DNA of 64,000 nucleotides from assembly GCF_002234675.1 (NCBI RefSeq), contig NC_019866.2:23839455-23903454 (forward strand). Direction: 5' to 3'. Made by a program: the position numbers and the translations under genes. This stretch comes from Oryzias latipes. Its lineage: Eukaryota; Chordata; Actinopteri; Beloniformes; Adrianichthyidae. Numbering within the stretch: position 1 is the first letter of the stretch; each line of letters opens with the position of its first letter. Positions 11,834 through 22,399 of the stretch are shown here, in pieces. The notes beneath the pieces were generated by a model that saw nothing but the letters and a program-made list of their open reading frames with translations, ran no database searches and was not told the DNA's origin.

Positions 11834-13500
11834 CCGACAACGTGTTGCTGTCAGAAGATGGTAGAGACTTTGGACATGCAGAGAAAGTGGACCACCAGGG
11901 CCAGATGTTACTGCACATGCTCATGGAATGGCAGCCATGGACGAGATGCCACACCTGCAGGCTCTACCTGAAGGTGGAGGCATGGAAGCTGGATTTCTCC
12001 CAACATTTCTTTCCATCAAATGTTGATTCAAACCCTCTTGTTCTGGCCACAGATTGCAAATGAGCCCCCACCTCTGAGAGATCCCAGGTGACTGTAGTCC
12101 GCTCACCAGTGACAGTTCTACACTGACTTACTCCCTGGGCGAGTAACCCCCCCCCCCTACACCATCCTTTTGTGTTCCATTTCTTTTATTTGGCCATATT
12201 ACACAAAAAATGCATGAATTTTCTAGATTCCTTTTAAAAGGGGGGGGGGGGGTCAAACTCAGTCGCACAGGGGGCCTAAATTAAAAACACGCTTTAAGTT
12301 TTGGGCCGAACAAGATAAACATTTACTGAACACACTAAAGCTAAACTTTTAAAGCTTTAATACTAAACTTTTTTAACATAAATATGAATAAAAACAGACA
12401 GGAATATTAATCCAGAGAAACTCAAGTTAAACCTTAAATAACGTCTCATATTTTGTCTCCATAAAAATATATTCTGCCGAAATGATACAAATATGAAGAT
12501 GCTACAGAACAAGACAAACAAAGCCTGGAAATAATAAGAAATAACAAATCCTTCTGTTTTCTTTGCTCTTTTATCATTTTTTACAGCTGGACTCCTGCAT
12601 CATTTTTACCAATCAGTTCATTTCTTGGTGTGTTTCCCTTTCACAGCTTCCCTCTGCAGAGATGCAGGAGCAGCTCCTGTCTCGCCTCAACAGTGACATT
12701 GTTTCCACCGGGAGCCGTGGGATCAAAAGATAAATCAGAGCGGAGAAATGTGAAGAGTCTGGTTTCAAGATTTCATTTGAATGAATTTCTTTTGTCTCAT
12801 TTAGTCAAAGAAATGTAGATAAATATCATCATTCATCTCAGCTGTAGTCTGATGGACAGATTCCTCTTTTAGGATGAAAGTTTCATTGGAAATTATCCTT
12901 TTTTTCTGTTTATCGAGCCAGTATTCAGTCAATATGAACAGAAAATGAGTTTTGAAGCTAAACTTTGGAAGTATTTCAAATACAATCTATGTTTACCTTA
13001 AGATTAATAGACAGAAATGCCAGAAAATGGAGTGCTTTTGATGAAAAAAATGGTTGCAACTGGAAGCTAAATGTTCTTTCTTATCCATTTAGGACTCTGG
13101 CCGCTGGTCTTTGAGCCCAGGAGATGATCCCAGCTCTGGCTGCTTCTCCTCCAACAGCCAGCCAGAGGTTCAGCCCTTCAGCATGGGTTTGCTGGGTCAG
13201 GTTGGCCACATTGCCACTGGAATCAATGAGCAGGTGAGCGCATCCCAAACGGTGGAGATGGATGTGAACTGCGTCTTGGTTTGAATGAGGCCAGTGGAGG
13301 AGCTGAACGAACCTCTCCTGCAGATCTCTGTGTTCACACTGGAGACGGCGCGGGGCCGGCAGGTCCCTCACAACCAGGAGGTCCAAGAATCCGGTCTGGA
13401 GCTCCGCTGTGTTCCAGACTTCAGTCACGCGTGGACGATCAAAGACGTACTTCTGGAGACCCGTGAAAGCCCACAGTCTGAAGAACAAATGGCTATTTGA
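11834..13500 (+). pseudogene. map3k14 (NIK)-like relic, 3' half
   Basis: Five exon-like pieces resemble MAP3K14, the NF-kB-inducing kinase of the non-canonical NF-kB pathway. 11834-11973: DNVLLSEDG, DFGHA, then MLLHMLMEWQPWT, ending at a phase-0 junction. 12053-12120: IANEPPPLRDP, then a frameshift and CSPLTSDS. 12647-12733: QEQLLSRLNSDIVS. 13093-13233: a Ser-rich block ending VGHIATGINEQ. 13324-13500: ISVFTLETARGRQV, ESGLELRC, stop TGA. Several AG/GT sites survive. Against the mammalian protein as I recall it, about 38 residues between DFGHA and KVD (activation loop and APE-type motif) are missing, as is a stretch before VGHIATG, and the N-terminal half is absent. Kinase activity is therefore not expected. 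A residual transcript of the last two exons is possible. MAP3K14 and HDAC5 are both in human 17q21, so this may be an old resident rather than a recent copy. Confidence 0.75.
12241..12560. repeat. Dispersed hAT-like repeat, partial
   Basis: A poly-G run leads into TCAAACTCAGTCGCACAGG, close to the GTCAAACTC...GGGCC ends of common vertebrate hAT-type elements, followed by AT-rich sequence. It lies in the gap between relic exons of the map3k14-like pseudogene. Borders are uncertain. Confidence 0.35.
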
Positions 13501-13599
13501 CCTTTGAACCAGTCCCCATTTCATGTGAAATCTGTGAAGGAGGGGAAGAATGTTATCTTTTGTATTTTTGCATGCTGCCTTTCTAAACTGCATGTTTAA

Positions 13600-13803
13600 C
13601 CCTTGTGCTATCCTAGGCATTTTAACATTGGGAGTGGGGTCATCTAGACCCACTAGACAGTGCTCTGAACCTTTTTTCTTCAATGATTTGTGATCTTCAC
13701 TGGTGTCCATGGATTACATGAAATCTTTCCACATTTATCCACCTTTGTCATGGTAGGGAGAACACCTCAATGTAAGGGGGGGTCATCTAAGACAGCACAA
13801 GGG
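13600..13803 (-). mobile_element. TTAA-flanked MITE, copy C
   Basis: A 204-bp copy with intact TTAA on both sides (13596-13599 and 13804-13807) and ends CCCTTGTGCTATCC / GCACAAGGG. This is the clearest evidence for the TTAA target duplication of the family. It lies about 100 bases past the map3k14-like stop codon. Confidence 0.85.
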
Positions 13804-13874
13804 TTAAATCAAGACAATAAAAAAAAACACAAAAGCAAGTTGGAGTTTTTGATTTCCTGCTACTATCTGTAGAG

Positions 13875-14130
13875 CAGTGTTTTTCAACCTTTTTGAAGCC
13901 AAGGCGCACTTTCTCCCTGACAAAACTGCTGCAGTTTTGTCAGTTTTGAACAGAAAAATGAACAGAGGAGAAACTCATAGTCTGTATTGATGGACAGTCC
14001 CTCCAATCTCACCTGCATTTTGATGATGGTTGAGGCAGAAAAAGCTGGAAGTTGCATCAGTTTTTTTTTCTAAAAGTTGTAATTAAAGTTTAGCTAGTTT
14101 TCTGTAATAATTTTCAACTAAATCATTTGA
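13875..14130 (+). mobile_element. hAT-type MITE, 5' fragment
   Basis: Starts CAGTGTTTTTCAACCTTTTT and follows the first half of the complete element at 35244-35626 (shared GAAACTCATAGTCTGTATTGATG and GCAGAAAAAGCTGGAAGTTG segments). No right terminal repeat was found, so it is truncated. Confidence 0.6.
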
Positions 14131-14340
14131 AATTTCACGCTGGTAGTTGTTTTTTCCTCCAGTTTATTACCATGTAATTTTATGTAACCTCAAAAATGGT
14201 CCGACACCGGATTCTGTGGAAAGCCACACTAATGGCATCATTTCAAAGGAAAACTATACACATTTTTAACTCTAGAAAGTTTTTTCTTTCCAAACTAAAC
14301 TGTAGTTTTACCGTTATGTTGTTTACCTTTTATCACAGCC

Positions 14341-14485
14341 AATCAGCTTTCACTGGTGTGGCACACATCTTTATGCCGGATGCCCTTCCTGACACGACCC
14401 TGTCTTATTTGGGCCCTCTAGTGGCTGCATTTGTAGGCAGTAGCGTGAAGCGTCTTCCCCGAGGACCCCGACCATCCAGCCACCA
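14341..14485 (-). repeat. Dispersed repeat, LINE/SINE tail type
   Basis: Contains GCCGGATGCCCTTCCTGAC, the reverse complement of a GTCAGGAAGGGCATCCGGC block also seen at 30296-30412. Such tails end many teleost retroposons. No coding content. Confidence 0.45.
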
Positions 14486-15258
14486 CATTATGGATGTCAT
14501 GTTTCTGTGTTTATTCTAATGGAGCGATGGCTTCTGAGGAAGATGGATAAGGAATCCAGAAAAATAAAATAACTGAGACACCTGTCACATCGGGTGCTCA
14601 ACTATGGAAATTCATAAAATGGCCAGTGTTCCCCAAAATGAAAGAAATGCAGTTCAAAATGATAAAAAAATTATTACCTATGGGCAGAGACGTTGAGGAG
14701 TAGATTTGGCTTTGAGGTCGATCCGTGTGATTTCTGTCATACAGCCCCAGAAACACCAGACAGCGGTTTCTTTCATGTCCAGTGATCCAAAGATTCTGGC
14801 CAGATTTTCATAACTGGCTTAGTCAAAGAATGAATCTCATACAATTCACAGAAAAATACATTTTTTTTATAACAGTAAGTTGTCAGAGAGACAACAACAT
14901 TAGTGGACATCCTCCCAGTGTTAGAAATGAGGGGGAAAAAATGGTTGTCTTCCGGACAAGTAATATTTGGTTGTCCTCCCTATTTTTTGGTGGTCTTTCG
15001 ATACCAATATTCAACAGCAATGAAACCTATTTAGATGTCCGTACTTACATCTTTATTTCTTCTCTACATCTAATATCAACTGCCTCTGATGGACATTTGA
15101 AAAAAAAACTCTTTGAATATTGGAAAACAAACATTTTACTAAATATTGAAACATCTGGTCACACAAAGTATTGCATCTAAATAATAATTTTCCTTAAAAA
15201 TCCACCACGTTTAACATACTTGAGCATGTGCCATCATCCTTGCCAGTGTAGCAAATGG

Positions 15259-16347
15259 GTTTTGACAGACAAACTCTTCCTTCATGGGCACTTATCTATA
15301 AACACAATTTTTCCCCTCATAAGTTTTTTATTTGGAATAACAGATATATCCTTTACAAGAACAAATCTTTATTTTACAATAATTGATTTGACAATAATAT
15401 CCTACTGGTGGGTCAGCTCTTTAACCACAATGGTCAATTACTTAGATATGAAGAATTTCACCTTAAATACAACCTTGCTGTTCCTCCTAAAGAGTATGCC
15501 ATTGTTTTTGATGCTGTCACTAATGAAATCTGTGAACTCTTTAAAAATACTGTACTTGATGCAAATATTCCCTTCATATCTCTAAGTGACACCACTATTG
15601 GAAAATCTTGTTTCAACTGTGCTCGAAAAAATAACAAGATCATACGTGCCCTGTTTCTGCAAAATGTAATTTCTGTTCCTTCTGCTGTTTTTTATTGTAG
15701 AAAATTTATTCCTGACTTGCCCTGGAAAAATGTTTGGACCCTGCATCAGAAATTATTAATTAATATCAAGATGAGAGACGTCTTCTACAAACTCCTACAT
15801 AGAATCTATCCCACTAATCAATACATGCTGAGATATAAGAAGACTCTTGACCCCAACTGTGCCTTTTGTAAAGAACACCCAGAAACAATCAGTCACCTAT
15901 TTTGGAACTGTAATACTACTAAAAAACTTTGGAAAGATTGTGCACGTTTTATAAATTATAAATTAGATTCACAACATCAGATGAAATTTGAACATATCAT
16001 ATTTGGCCTACACGAAAAAAATATAAGACCAAACGTAAAATTGGCAATTAATCTAATTATAATATTTGGTCAATTTCATATTCACAAATCAAAGTTTTCT
16101 TCATCACAACTTTTTTTCCCTTTAATAATTAAAGAATTAGAATCTTATTTACATACTATTTCTAATAGTTTAAACAAAAAGGCCATACAAATTTATGAAA
16201 ACTGTCTGTCTCTGAATATTTTCAATGTATAGCATCTGTAATCTTTTTATAATACATGTACCATCCCCTGACATTGTTGTTGTTATGACTATTGTTCCTG
16301 TCATACATATTTGTTACATTTGTGTTGAATAATAAAGTTTAAAAAAA
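15259..16347 (+). mobile_element. 5'-truncated L1-like LINE, 1.09 kb
   Basis: The insert is bounded by a perfect 14-bp target duplication, AGTGTAGCAAATGG, at 15245-15258 and 16348-16361, and ends AATAAAGTTT plus an A run. It encodes the C-terminal part of an L1/Tx1-type ORF2 (endonuclease/reverse transcriptase protein). A 274-codon frame runs 15408-16232. Its cysteine motif reads LDPNCAFCKEHPETISHLFWNC, a Cx2C...HxxxxC arrangement usual for this domain. The same frame extends toward 15259, interrupted by one TGA at a position where Trp is expected (N-stop-FDNN). The intact duplication and long frame suggest a fairly young insertion. Confidence 0.85.
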
Positions 16348-17194
16348 AGTGTAGCAAATGGATTTTTCTTTAATGAACATTCTCAAAATATTCACAGTGA
16401 TGATTTACTTTTGACATCACAGTAATACATTAAATATGAGTTGAGTTAACACATTATGTAAATAAATATGTTGTTAATCTTCCAATTATTTTATTAGAAT
16501 ATTTAGTTCCACTCTGTCACTTGTTGCGCAGGGAAGGCAATTAGTGAGACACACCCTGCCTTCAGCACGCGGCCACTGCTCCTCCCTTTTCATTTGGAGG
16601 GAACAGTCTGTGCTGGTGAGTCGTTCTCCGCGTCTCCCGATATTCCAAGCTAGCTGTTGAAAAACTGCTATTAGCTTCTTCAATGTAGTAAAGATTGGAT
16701 GCTGTCGACATGAAACTGCTGTAAAATCATTGACTTTTATTTAATTATCTTTTTAGGTGTTTTTGGTGCCAGTTTTGATCGCCATTGTTTCCTTTTGTTC
16801 ACGTAAGGAGCTGCACTTGTGCTGTCCGCTAATGCCGCCATGTTCTTTAGCGCTCTTTAAAGGTTAGTTTCCGCCATTTTTGTTTTTTCTGTTTAATCCG
16901 GTTTTATTTTAAATGCTGGTTTATTGACCAAGTATGTGTTTTATTGTTGTTTGTGTATGAGGGAATTGTGAATGTGTTTATCTCTGTCTGGATGAATGTA
17001 AATGTTGAGTTGGAGTGACTCAGCAGTTTGTGCCTTTCCGCTATGCCGCCATGTTCTTTTGCTGTTTCAAAGGCATTAAAGATTCTCTCACTGTCCTTTT
17101 GGTGCATCGGTGACCAAACTAAACACGTTACATCAGCCGAGTATGAATAAAGGCGTGAAAATAGAAAACAGGCATCTGGATTTTTGTCTTTCAG

Positions 17195-18104
17195 AAAAAT
17201 CCACAGATCAGCTACTGGAAGTGGACACTGTGTTGTTGAAGGAGGAAGTCGACGTCACGCCCGACTTTCTTCTCATTGAAATCGGTTAACAAGGTGATCG
17301 GGATTTTTAATGGTTGCTGTTAAATGTCAATCTGTATATTAAAACAATCAAATGTATAAATGTAATGTTTTTTTTAATCAAAATCAGCTAATCAATAAAA
17401 TTGAGGGTTTAGGCTTTTATTTTGATTCTACATGTGCAGGAAAATGTAGGTTAATGTGGAGCCACTCAAGCACTCCTGTTATTGTTGCAGTGAAAGACCA
17501 AACAAACCTGAGATCACTGTAAAGATTTCAAATGGGACATTCCAGTGGATGTGGTGCCTGGAGATGTCGACTGATGTCATTCGCTGGAAAGTAGTAATTG
17601 ACTCTAGTCAAGGTGGAAGAGTAGCAGCTCTTTAGCTCTGATTTTCTGCTGCATTTACCACCTTAAATGTTCTGGTGAATCATTTTGGACTGACAACTAT
17701 TTTGTATTAACTGATAACTTCATTGTCTACCTTGTTTAGCTTCATCTACCAGCGAATCAGAAGACAGCGGACCAGAAGTGACCAGACAGCAACTGGATGC
17801 TGAGAAGCCTGTTGACCAGAAGATTCATGAATCGTCTGAATGCATCCAGCATATTGGAGATGTGCTGGATGGGAATGAAGAGCTCCAAAGGTGCAGTATT
17901 TGCACGTTTGTCAAATTCAATCATTAATTTTTCTAATCTAAGCTTTTTAATCACATTTTTTAGGCTTTCTCTCTAGATTGATGAGTCTTTGCTCCATCCG
18001 TCCAAAGACTTTCTCTTCTAGAATTCATTAAGAATAACAGACGTTTTCCTCTGCCTCTTTCCAGGCTCTCATCACTAAAGCTCCAGGCAGAATTCCATCA
18101 ATAA
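17195..18104 (+). CDS. Candidate 3-exon gene, unknown product
   Basis: I do not recognise this protein. Three AG-bounded segments share one continuous frame: 17195-17284 (LLEVDTVLLKEEVDV, PDFLLIEI), 17740-17890 (TSESEDSGPEV, DAEKPVDQK, GDVLDGNEELQ) and 18065-18104 (LSSLKLQAEFHQ, stop TAA). Phases 1 and 2 are kept across both joins, which is unlikely by chance, and the roughly 93 residues are acidic and hydrophilic. Weak points: the first donor is GTTAAC, reading through it gives a stop within one codon, no in-frame ATG was found, and the area holds duplicated repeat segments. A first exon ending near 16615 (CTG|GTGAGTC) is possible. It could be a small gene, the end of a longer one, or a relic. 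Confidence 0.35.
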
Positions 18105-18299
18105 TCACCTGGACCAGAGTTTCACCAGAGACCATTAGTCAGTCATCTTTTGTTTTTAAAATTGATGCCTGGTTGCATTTTCTTTCTCTGGGATGCCATC
18201 AGGACAACCAAGAACCCTAACCCTCCTCTGGAAATCAGCAGCAGTATTTCTGGCAGCCGCTCTGTTTTATAGTGACTCTAACTGGCTTCTATGTGAGAC

Positions 18300-18660
18300 T
18301 AAATAATCATTTTCTTCAAAATCCTCCACGTTTAACATACTTTTGCATCCGCCATACTTACCAGCAGAGTATGAAAAATGACATCTAGATTTTTGTCTTT
18401 CCCTTACCTCACTTAACCCTAACCCCACTTAACCCTAACCCCACTTAACCCTAACCCCACTTAACCCTAACCTCACTTAACCCTAACCCCACTTAACCCT
18501 AACCCCACTTAACCCTTACCCCACTTAACCCTTACCTTACTTAATCCTAACCTAACTTAACCTTAGAAAGCCGGCCAGGCGTGTCCCGGTGATCATCTTC
18601 TGCTATTAAAATTGATGCCTGATTGCTTTTTTTTTGTCTCTGGGATGCCAGGCGTCCCCT
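18300..18660. repeat. Duplicated segments around the minisatellite
   Basis: The block at 18300-18370 (AATCCTCCACGTTTAACATAC and so on) is a diverged copy of 15181-15258. The block at 18590-18655 repeats 18140-18205 (AAAATTGATGCCTG, then TCTGGGATGCCA). Local duplication or two copies of an unclassified repeat explains this. Confidence 0.5.
18401..18563 (+). repeat. 16-bp minisatellite with telomere-like core
   Basis: About ten tandem copies of ACTTAACCCTAACCCC, with changes increasing toward the right end. Each unit holds CCCTAA, the vertebrate telomere hexamer, but the period is 16, so this is a satellite with a telomere-like core and not a true telomeric array. Confidence 0.9.
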
Positions 18661-19076
18661 GGGGGCTAGAACCATTTTTTTTTTTCATTTTTGGTAGGGG
18701 ACGCCACCACCGCTATCATTTTTTTAAGGCTGTGACAGTGGCAGTAGCCATAAATAAAAAAATTTAAAATCTTGATACCAGAATCTTAACTTTCCTCTGA
18801 TTTACCTTTTAACCCTTCTAACCCTATACATTTATTTTTTAATTCAATTGTTAACTTCTTAATTTCAGTGTAAATTGTCAAGCCATGTTATATCACGTTC
18901 AATTGTTCTTTAATTAAAAAACCCTCCTGTGTCCATCCCATGGTAATTTGAAACATTTCTTTGGATATTCCAACAAGCATTTTTCGATTTTATCAGTTTT
19001 ATACATTTTTGTGACGCTGTGGCTCACAGCTGACGACCTTCACGTCTGCAACGTTGGAGTGAAAAGTCCAAATGAC

Positions 19077-19504
19077 CTGCAGCACACGCCCAAGATGAAG
19101 AGGAAGACGGCCGTCAGGTCGCACTTGTTCCAAACATCCTGGATGTAGTTCTTCATCGAACCGTCCACAAAGAAGGTCTGAAACACAAAGCAGAGAGAGA
19201 CGAAGCACTTCGATTTAAGACCTTCGACCAGCAGCGCCGCTCAGTCAGTGAGCAGACCAGAAGAAGAACGGTTGGCCGGCGCCGGAACACCAGGAGTTTC
19301 ACACACGCCACAGTCTGAACAACCAACCTGTCGGATCTCTTCACACACTAAGGTGAAAACCACAAGTAGAGGACGATCTCTAGAGGGTTGGGCCTGTCGG
19401 GGGGCGGGGGCTTGGATGCCACCAGCAGCACGTAGGCTAACAGGAAGAGGAAGTACATCAGCACATTTCCCTGGAAGGAGCTCACTGGAGCAAACTAGAA
19501 CTGC
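19077..19504 (-). pseudogene. TRPM4/5-like channel relic, two exons
   Basis: The minus strand carries two adjacent exons of a TRPM cation channel covering the first membrane segments. Exon 19504-19328 reads FAPVSSFQGNVLMYF, LLAYVLLVA, LEIVLYLW, then LVCEEIRQ. Exon 19177-19077 reads TFFVDGSMKNYIQDVWNKCD then LTAVFLFILGVCC. The APV...GNV, CEEIRQ and WNKCD signatures are those of the TRPM4/TRPM5 branch. Splice borders and phase 0 between the exons are kept. The gene is dead: a TAG (19497-19495) precedes FAPV, and a one-base deletion between YLW and FTLVCEE shifts the frame. Neither the pore nor upstream exons were seen. Retained introns mean it arose by DNA duplication or decay, not retroposition. 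Confidence 0.75.
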
Positions 19505-20169
19505 CTGCAGCGCAGAACAGCAAACGGTCTGTTGACACGGGGCTTTGGAGCGTCTGGATCAGGAAGAAGCAAAACCATCAGACGTTCAGCGATGGAGGAT
19601 CACGTCAGGCCTGTGTGACGTCAAAGCCTCAGAGAGAGATGACAGTTGTGGAAACATGACAGCAGGAAGAAGCCTCTCTCCAGAATCCAGCCCATTATTG
19701 GGGGGTTTGTTTCAAATGAAGACTCTAACATTGATGGATTCTCTCATTCATCCAGGTGACGCTGAAGTTCATGGCATCTGTCTGAGGGCCTTCATCAGCC
19801 ACAGATCAGAGTGATGAAGCCCCTCAGATGAGTGTGGAAACGTTTCAAGAAGAAAAAAACTTCAAGACAAGTCCAAGTGGAATTTCAGAGACGAGGACAA
19901 AGACCCACCAGACAGGTTTTCTGTCAGAGCTGGAAGCTCCTCTGCATCTTCCTGCTGCAAAAAACACACAATGGATGGAATAGAATAGAAGTGAACAAGA
20001 GTCAGGCAGCAGAAATATATGCATGCACACACAAACACATGCAGACAAACCCACAAAAATCGCTAACTCTGAGTTCGCCACAAAATGGCCTCCAAGGCGT
20101 GGGTCGTGTGGCCATCCCATAATGATTTCAAAACTTTCTTGGAATATCTCCAACACGTGTTTGCACACG

Positions 20170-21720
20170 CGATTGTCGGGCCTTTTTACTATTTACGGGG
20201 TCGCTCTCCGTGATGTCATCGTCTTTGAAGGGGTGACTTTCATTTTGTGGAAAATTCATTTTCAATTCATCTGAGGTGTGTTGACATTGTGACATTGTGG
20301 TGACTTTCTGAGTTTGCGGCCGGGTCACATTTTCGCTGAAAGGCCTCGAAATTGTTCCAACTGTCAAAACGATCCGGTCCGTGCAGACAGTGATGCTGCT
20401 GATGTGGGCCATAAAAATCAGTTTCAAATCAAGAGTACTATTTAACACAAAGGTCAGATTTACTAATTGTATAGAATATCATTATTTTATATTAATTGCA
20501 TTTTAATAAACTGGAGGAACAGACAACTACCTGGGCAAACTTTCAATTAATTTAGTTGAAAATTCTTACTGAAAACTATGCAAATTTTAGGAAAACAGCT
20601 GCAAGGTTTTTGTACTTTATTACCCCAAAAAATGCATGTGAGATGGTGAAGAGACTGCACATCCACAAAGACAGTTTCTCTTTTTTGTACATTTTAGGTT
20701 GATTTTATGTGTTTGATTTTTTTGAATCTTTTTTTCTGCTTGGATGTTAGAACCCTCTTTGACCAGTAGGGGGCAGCACAGTTCAGTCCAAATCTTGAAG
20801 CTGAGACTTTTAAAGGGAGGAGGGATGATATCTTTTTTGCTCATGTGGACTAACCGTGTGCCACAAATATCTCCAATAATTCACACACAGAGCAGATGCT
20901 CTGCTCTCTTCATGTTTCTCCTTTCCGGCTTCACTTGAAACCTTTCTGTCTTTTTTACCATCAGGAATTTCCAGGAAAGTCTGAAGCTTCCAAGCAGTTT
21001 TCAGGAGCACAACATCCAGTTATATTTTAGGCTCTGCAGGAAGACTCTTTAGACGACCCCCCCCCCCCCACACACACACACACACACACACACTATTGTC
21101 CTCTGCTCCAGAAAACAGTTAATAACATAGTATTTTCATTTCTCTTGAACTAAACCCAGTTTGGCTTTTCTGATCTGAACTACCACCCGCTAAAGTTTCA
21201 CAGAAATAAGCAGCTTTTCCCTGAAATACTGACTCTAAAGTAATACATTGAACACGTCTTAACAATTGTCAGAGGATGAAGATGAAATGCGTTCAACCAC
21301 TCAGATGGGCTCAGTGGATTGGTGGCTAGATGGATCACCATCATATTGAGTTTGGGCTTAAAATGTACATTTCTAAAGGTTTAACATTAATTGAACGACT
21401 GTTTAAACCCAAATGCAAAAATAGAGAATCATCGCTCTTTGCTTCTGTGAGTTCACTACTCCAGTTGTTTAAGCTTTAGAATTATGCAATGAAACAACGA
21501 TAAAAGTCTCTTGGTTGAATTAGTTCACTTCCTCTCTTGAAATGAATCCTTACTGTACAAGTCAAGTGGTTCAAAGCTGCTTTATGTTCTTACCTGAAAT
21601 CATCATTTCTTCTGGAAAAAAACAGCAAAAATAGCTGTTATTTAAAATACTTTTTATTCAAATAGTATTAAGGTGTATGTTTGACAATGACCTGTTTTCA
21701 ATAATATTTTTATCAGTGGT
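20170..21720. other. Intergenic, no gene seen
   Basis: AT-rich sequence with short chance frames only. A poly-C run and (CA)n microsatellite sit at 21058-21093. No splice-consistent coding segments were recognised. Confidence 0.45.
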
Positions 21721-21779
21721 CAAACGTGTCATTGTCTTTGTTTGGGTTTCTTTGCCTTAGTTTTTCCTTCCTTTTGTTT

Positions 21780-22117
21780 CTGTCATGTTAGAGTTCTGTT
21801 TCCTGCTTTATTTTGAAAGGTTTCCTGTTATGTCATGGTTTTGAGTTTTACTTCCCTGGTTCCAATCTTTCCTGATCGTTGTCACCTGTGTCTTGTCATC
21901 AGTCCTGTCTGTATTTAGGTCTTGTCTCTGCCTTCCTCCGGTCCATTACCGTTGCTTCCCTTCTGCCATGTGTTCATGCTCTGCCCACAGTAATCTTAGT
22001 TTTGTTTCCCTGCTCTGCAGTGCTTTTTGTTAGTTTAATAAACTCCTTGTCCTGGAGCCATGTGCCTCCCGTCTCTGCATTTTTGGGTCCTTCACGCTCC
22101 CCAGCCCTCCCTGACAG
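21780..22117 (+). repeat. Possible solo LTR / retroposon 3' end
   Basis: Begins TGTCATGTTAGAG and ends CCCTGACA, giving short TGTCA/TGACA inverted ends, with AATAAA near 22040 in a pyrimidine-rich setting. This fits a solo LTR or LINE tail, but no clear target duplication was found. Confidence 0.3.
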
Positions 22118-22166
22118 TCACAGTTGACATTAGAAGAGTGCGTGTTTTTTCTCTGAAGGCGTTTAA

Positions 22167-22384
22167 CCCTTGTGCTATCCTATGGGGTCCAGATGACCCC
22201 CCCCCCCCTTCCATTGACGTGTTCTCCCTACCATGACAAAGGTGGATAAAGGTGGAAAGATTTCATGTAATCCATGGACACCAGTGAAGATCACAAATCA
22301 TTGAAGAAAAAAGGTTCAGAGCACTGTCTAGTGGGTCTAGATGACCCAACTCCCAATGTTAGAGTGCCTAGGATAGAACAAGGG
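22167..22384 (+). mobile_element. TTAA-flanked MITE, copy D
   Basis: A 218-bp copy with TTAA on both sides (22163-22166 and 22385-22388) and ends CCCTTGTGCTATCC / GGATAGAACAAGGG. It matches copies B and C in reverse through the ATCCATGGACACCAGTGAAG middle. Confidence 0.85.
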
Positions 22385-22399
22385 TTAAACAGGAATTCA

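Noticed and set aside
11672..11971. GT-repeat-led frame with CVCVGVC residues
   Set aside because: The start is a translated GT microsatellite; only the downstream part overlaps the map3k14-like relic, and in a mixed frame.
18401..18563. True telomere or chromosome end
   Set aside because: The period is 16 bp, not 6, and ordinary intergenic sequence continues on both sides.
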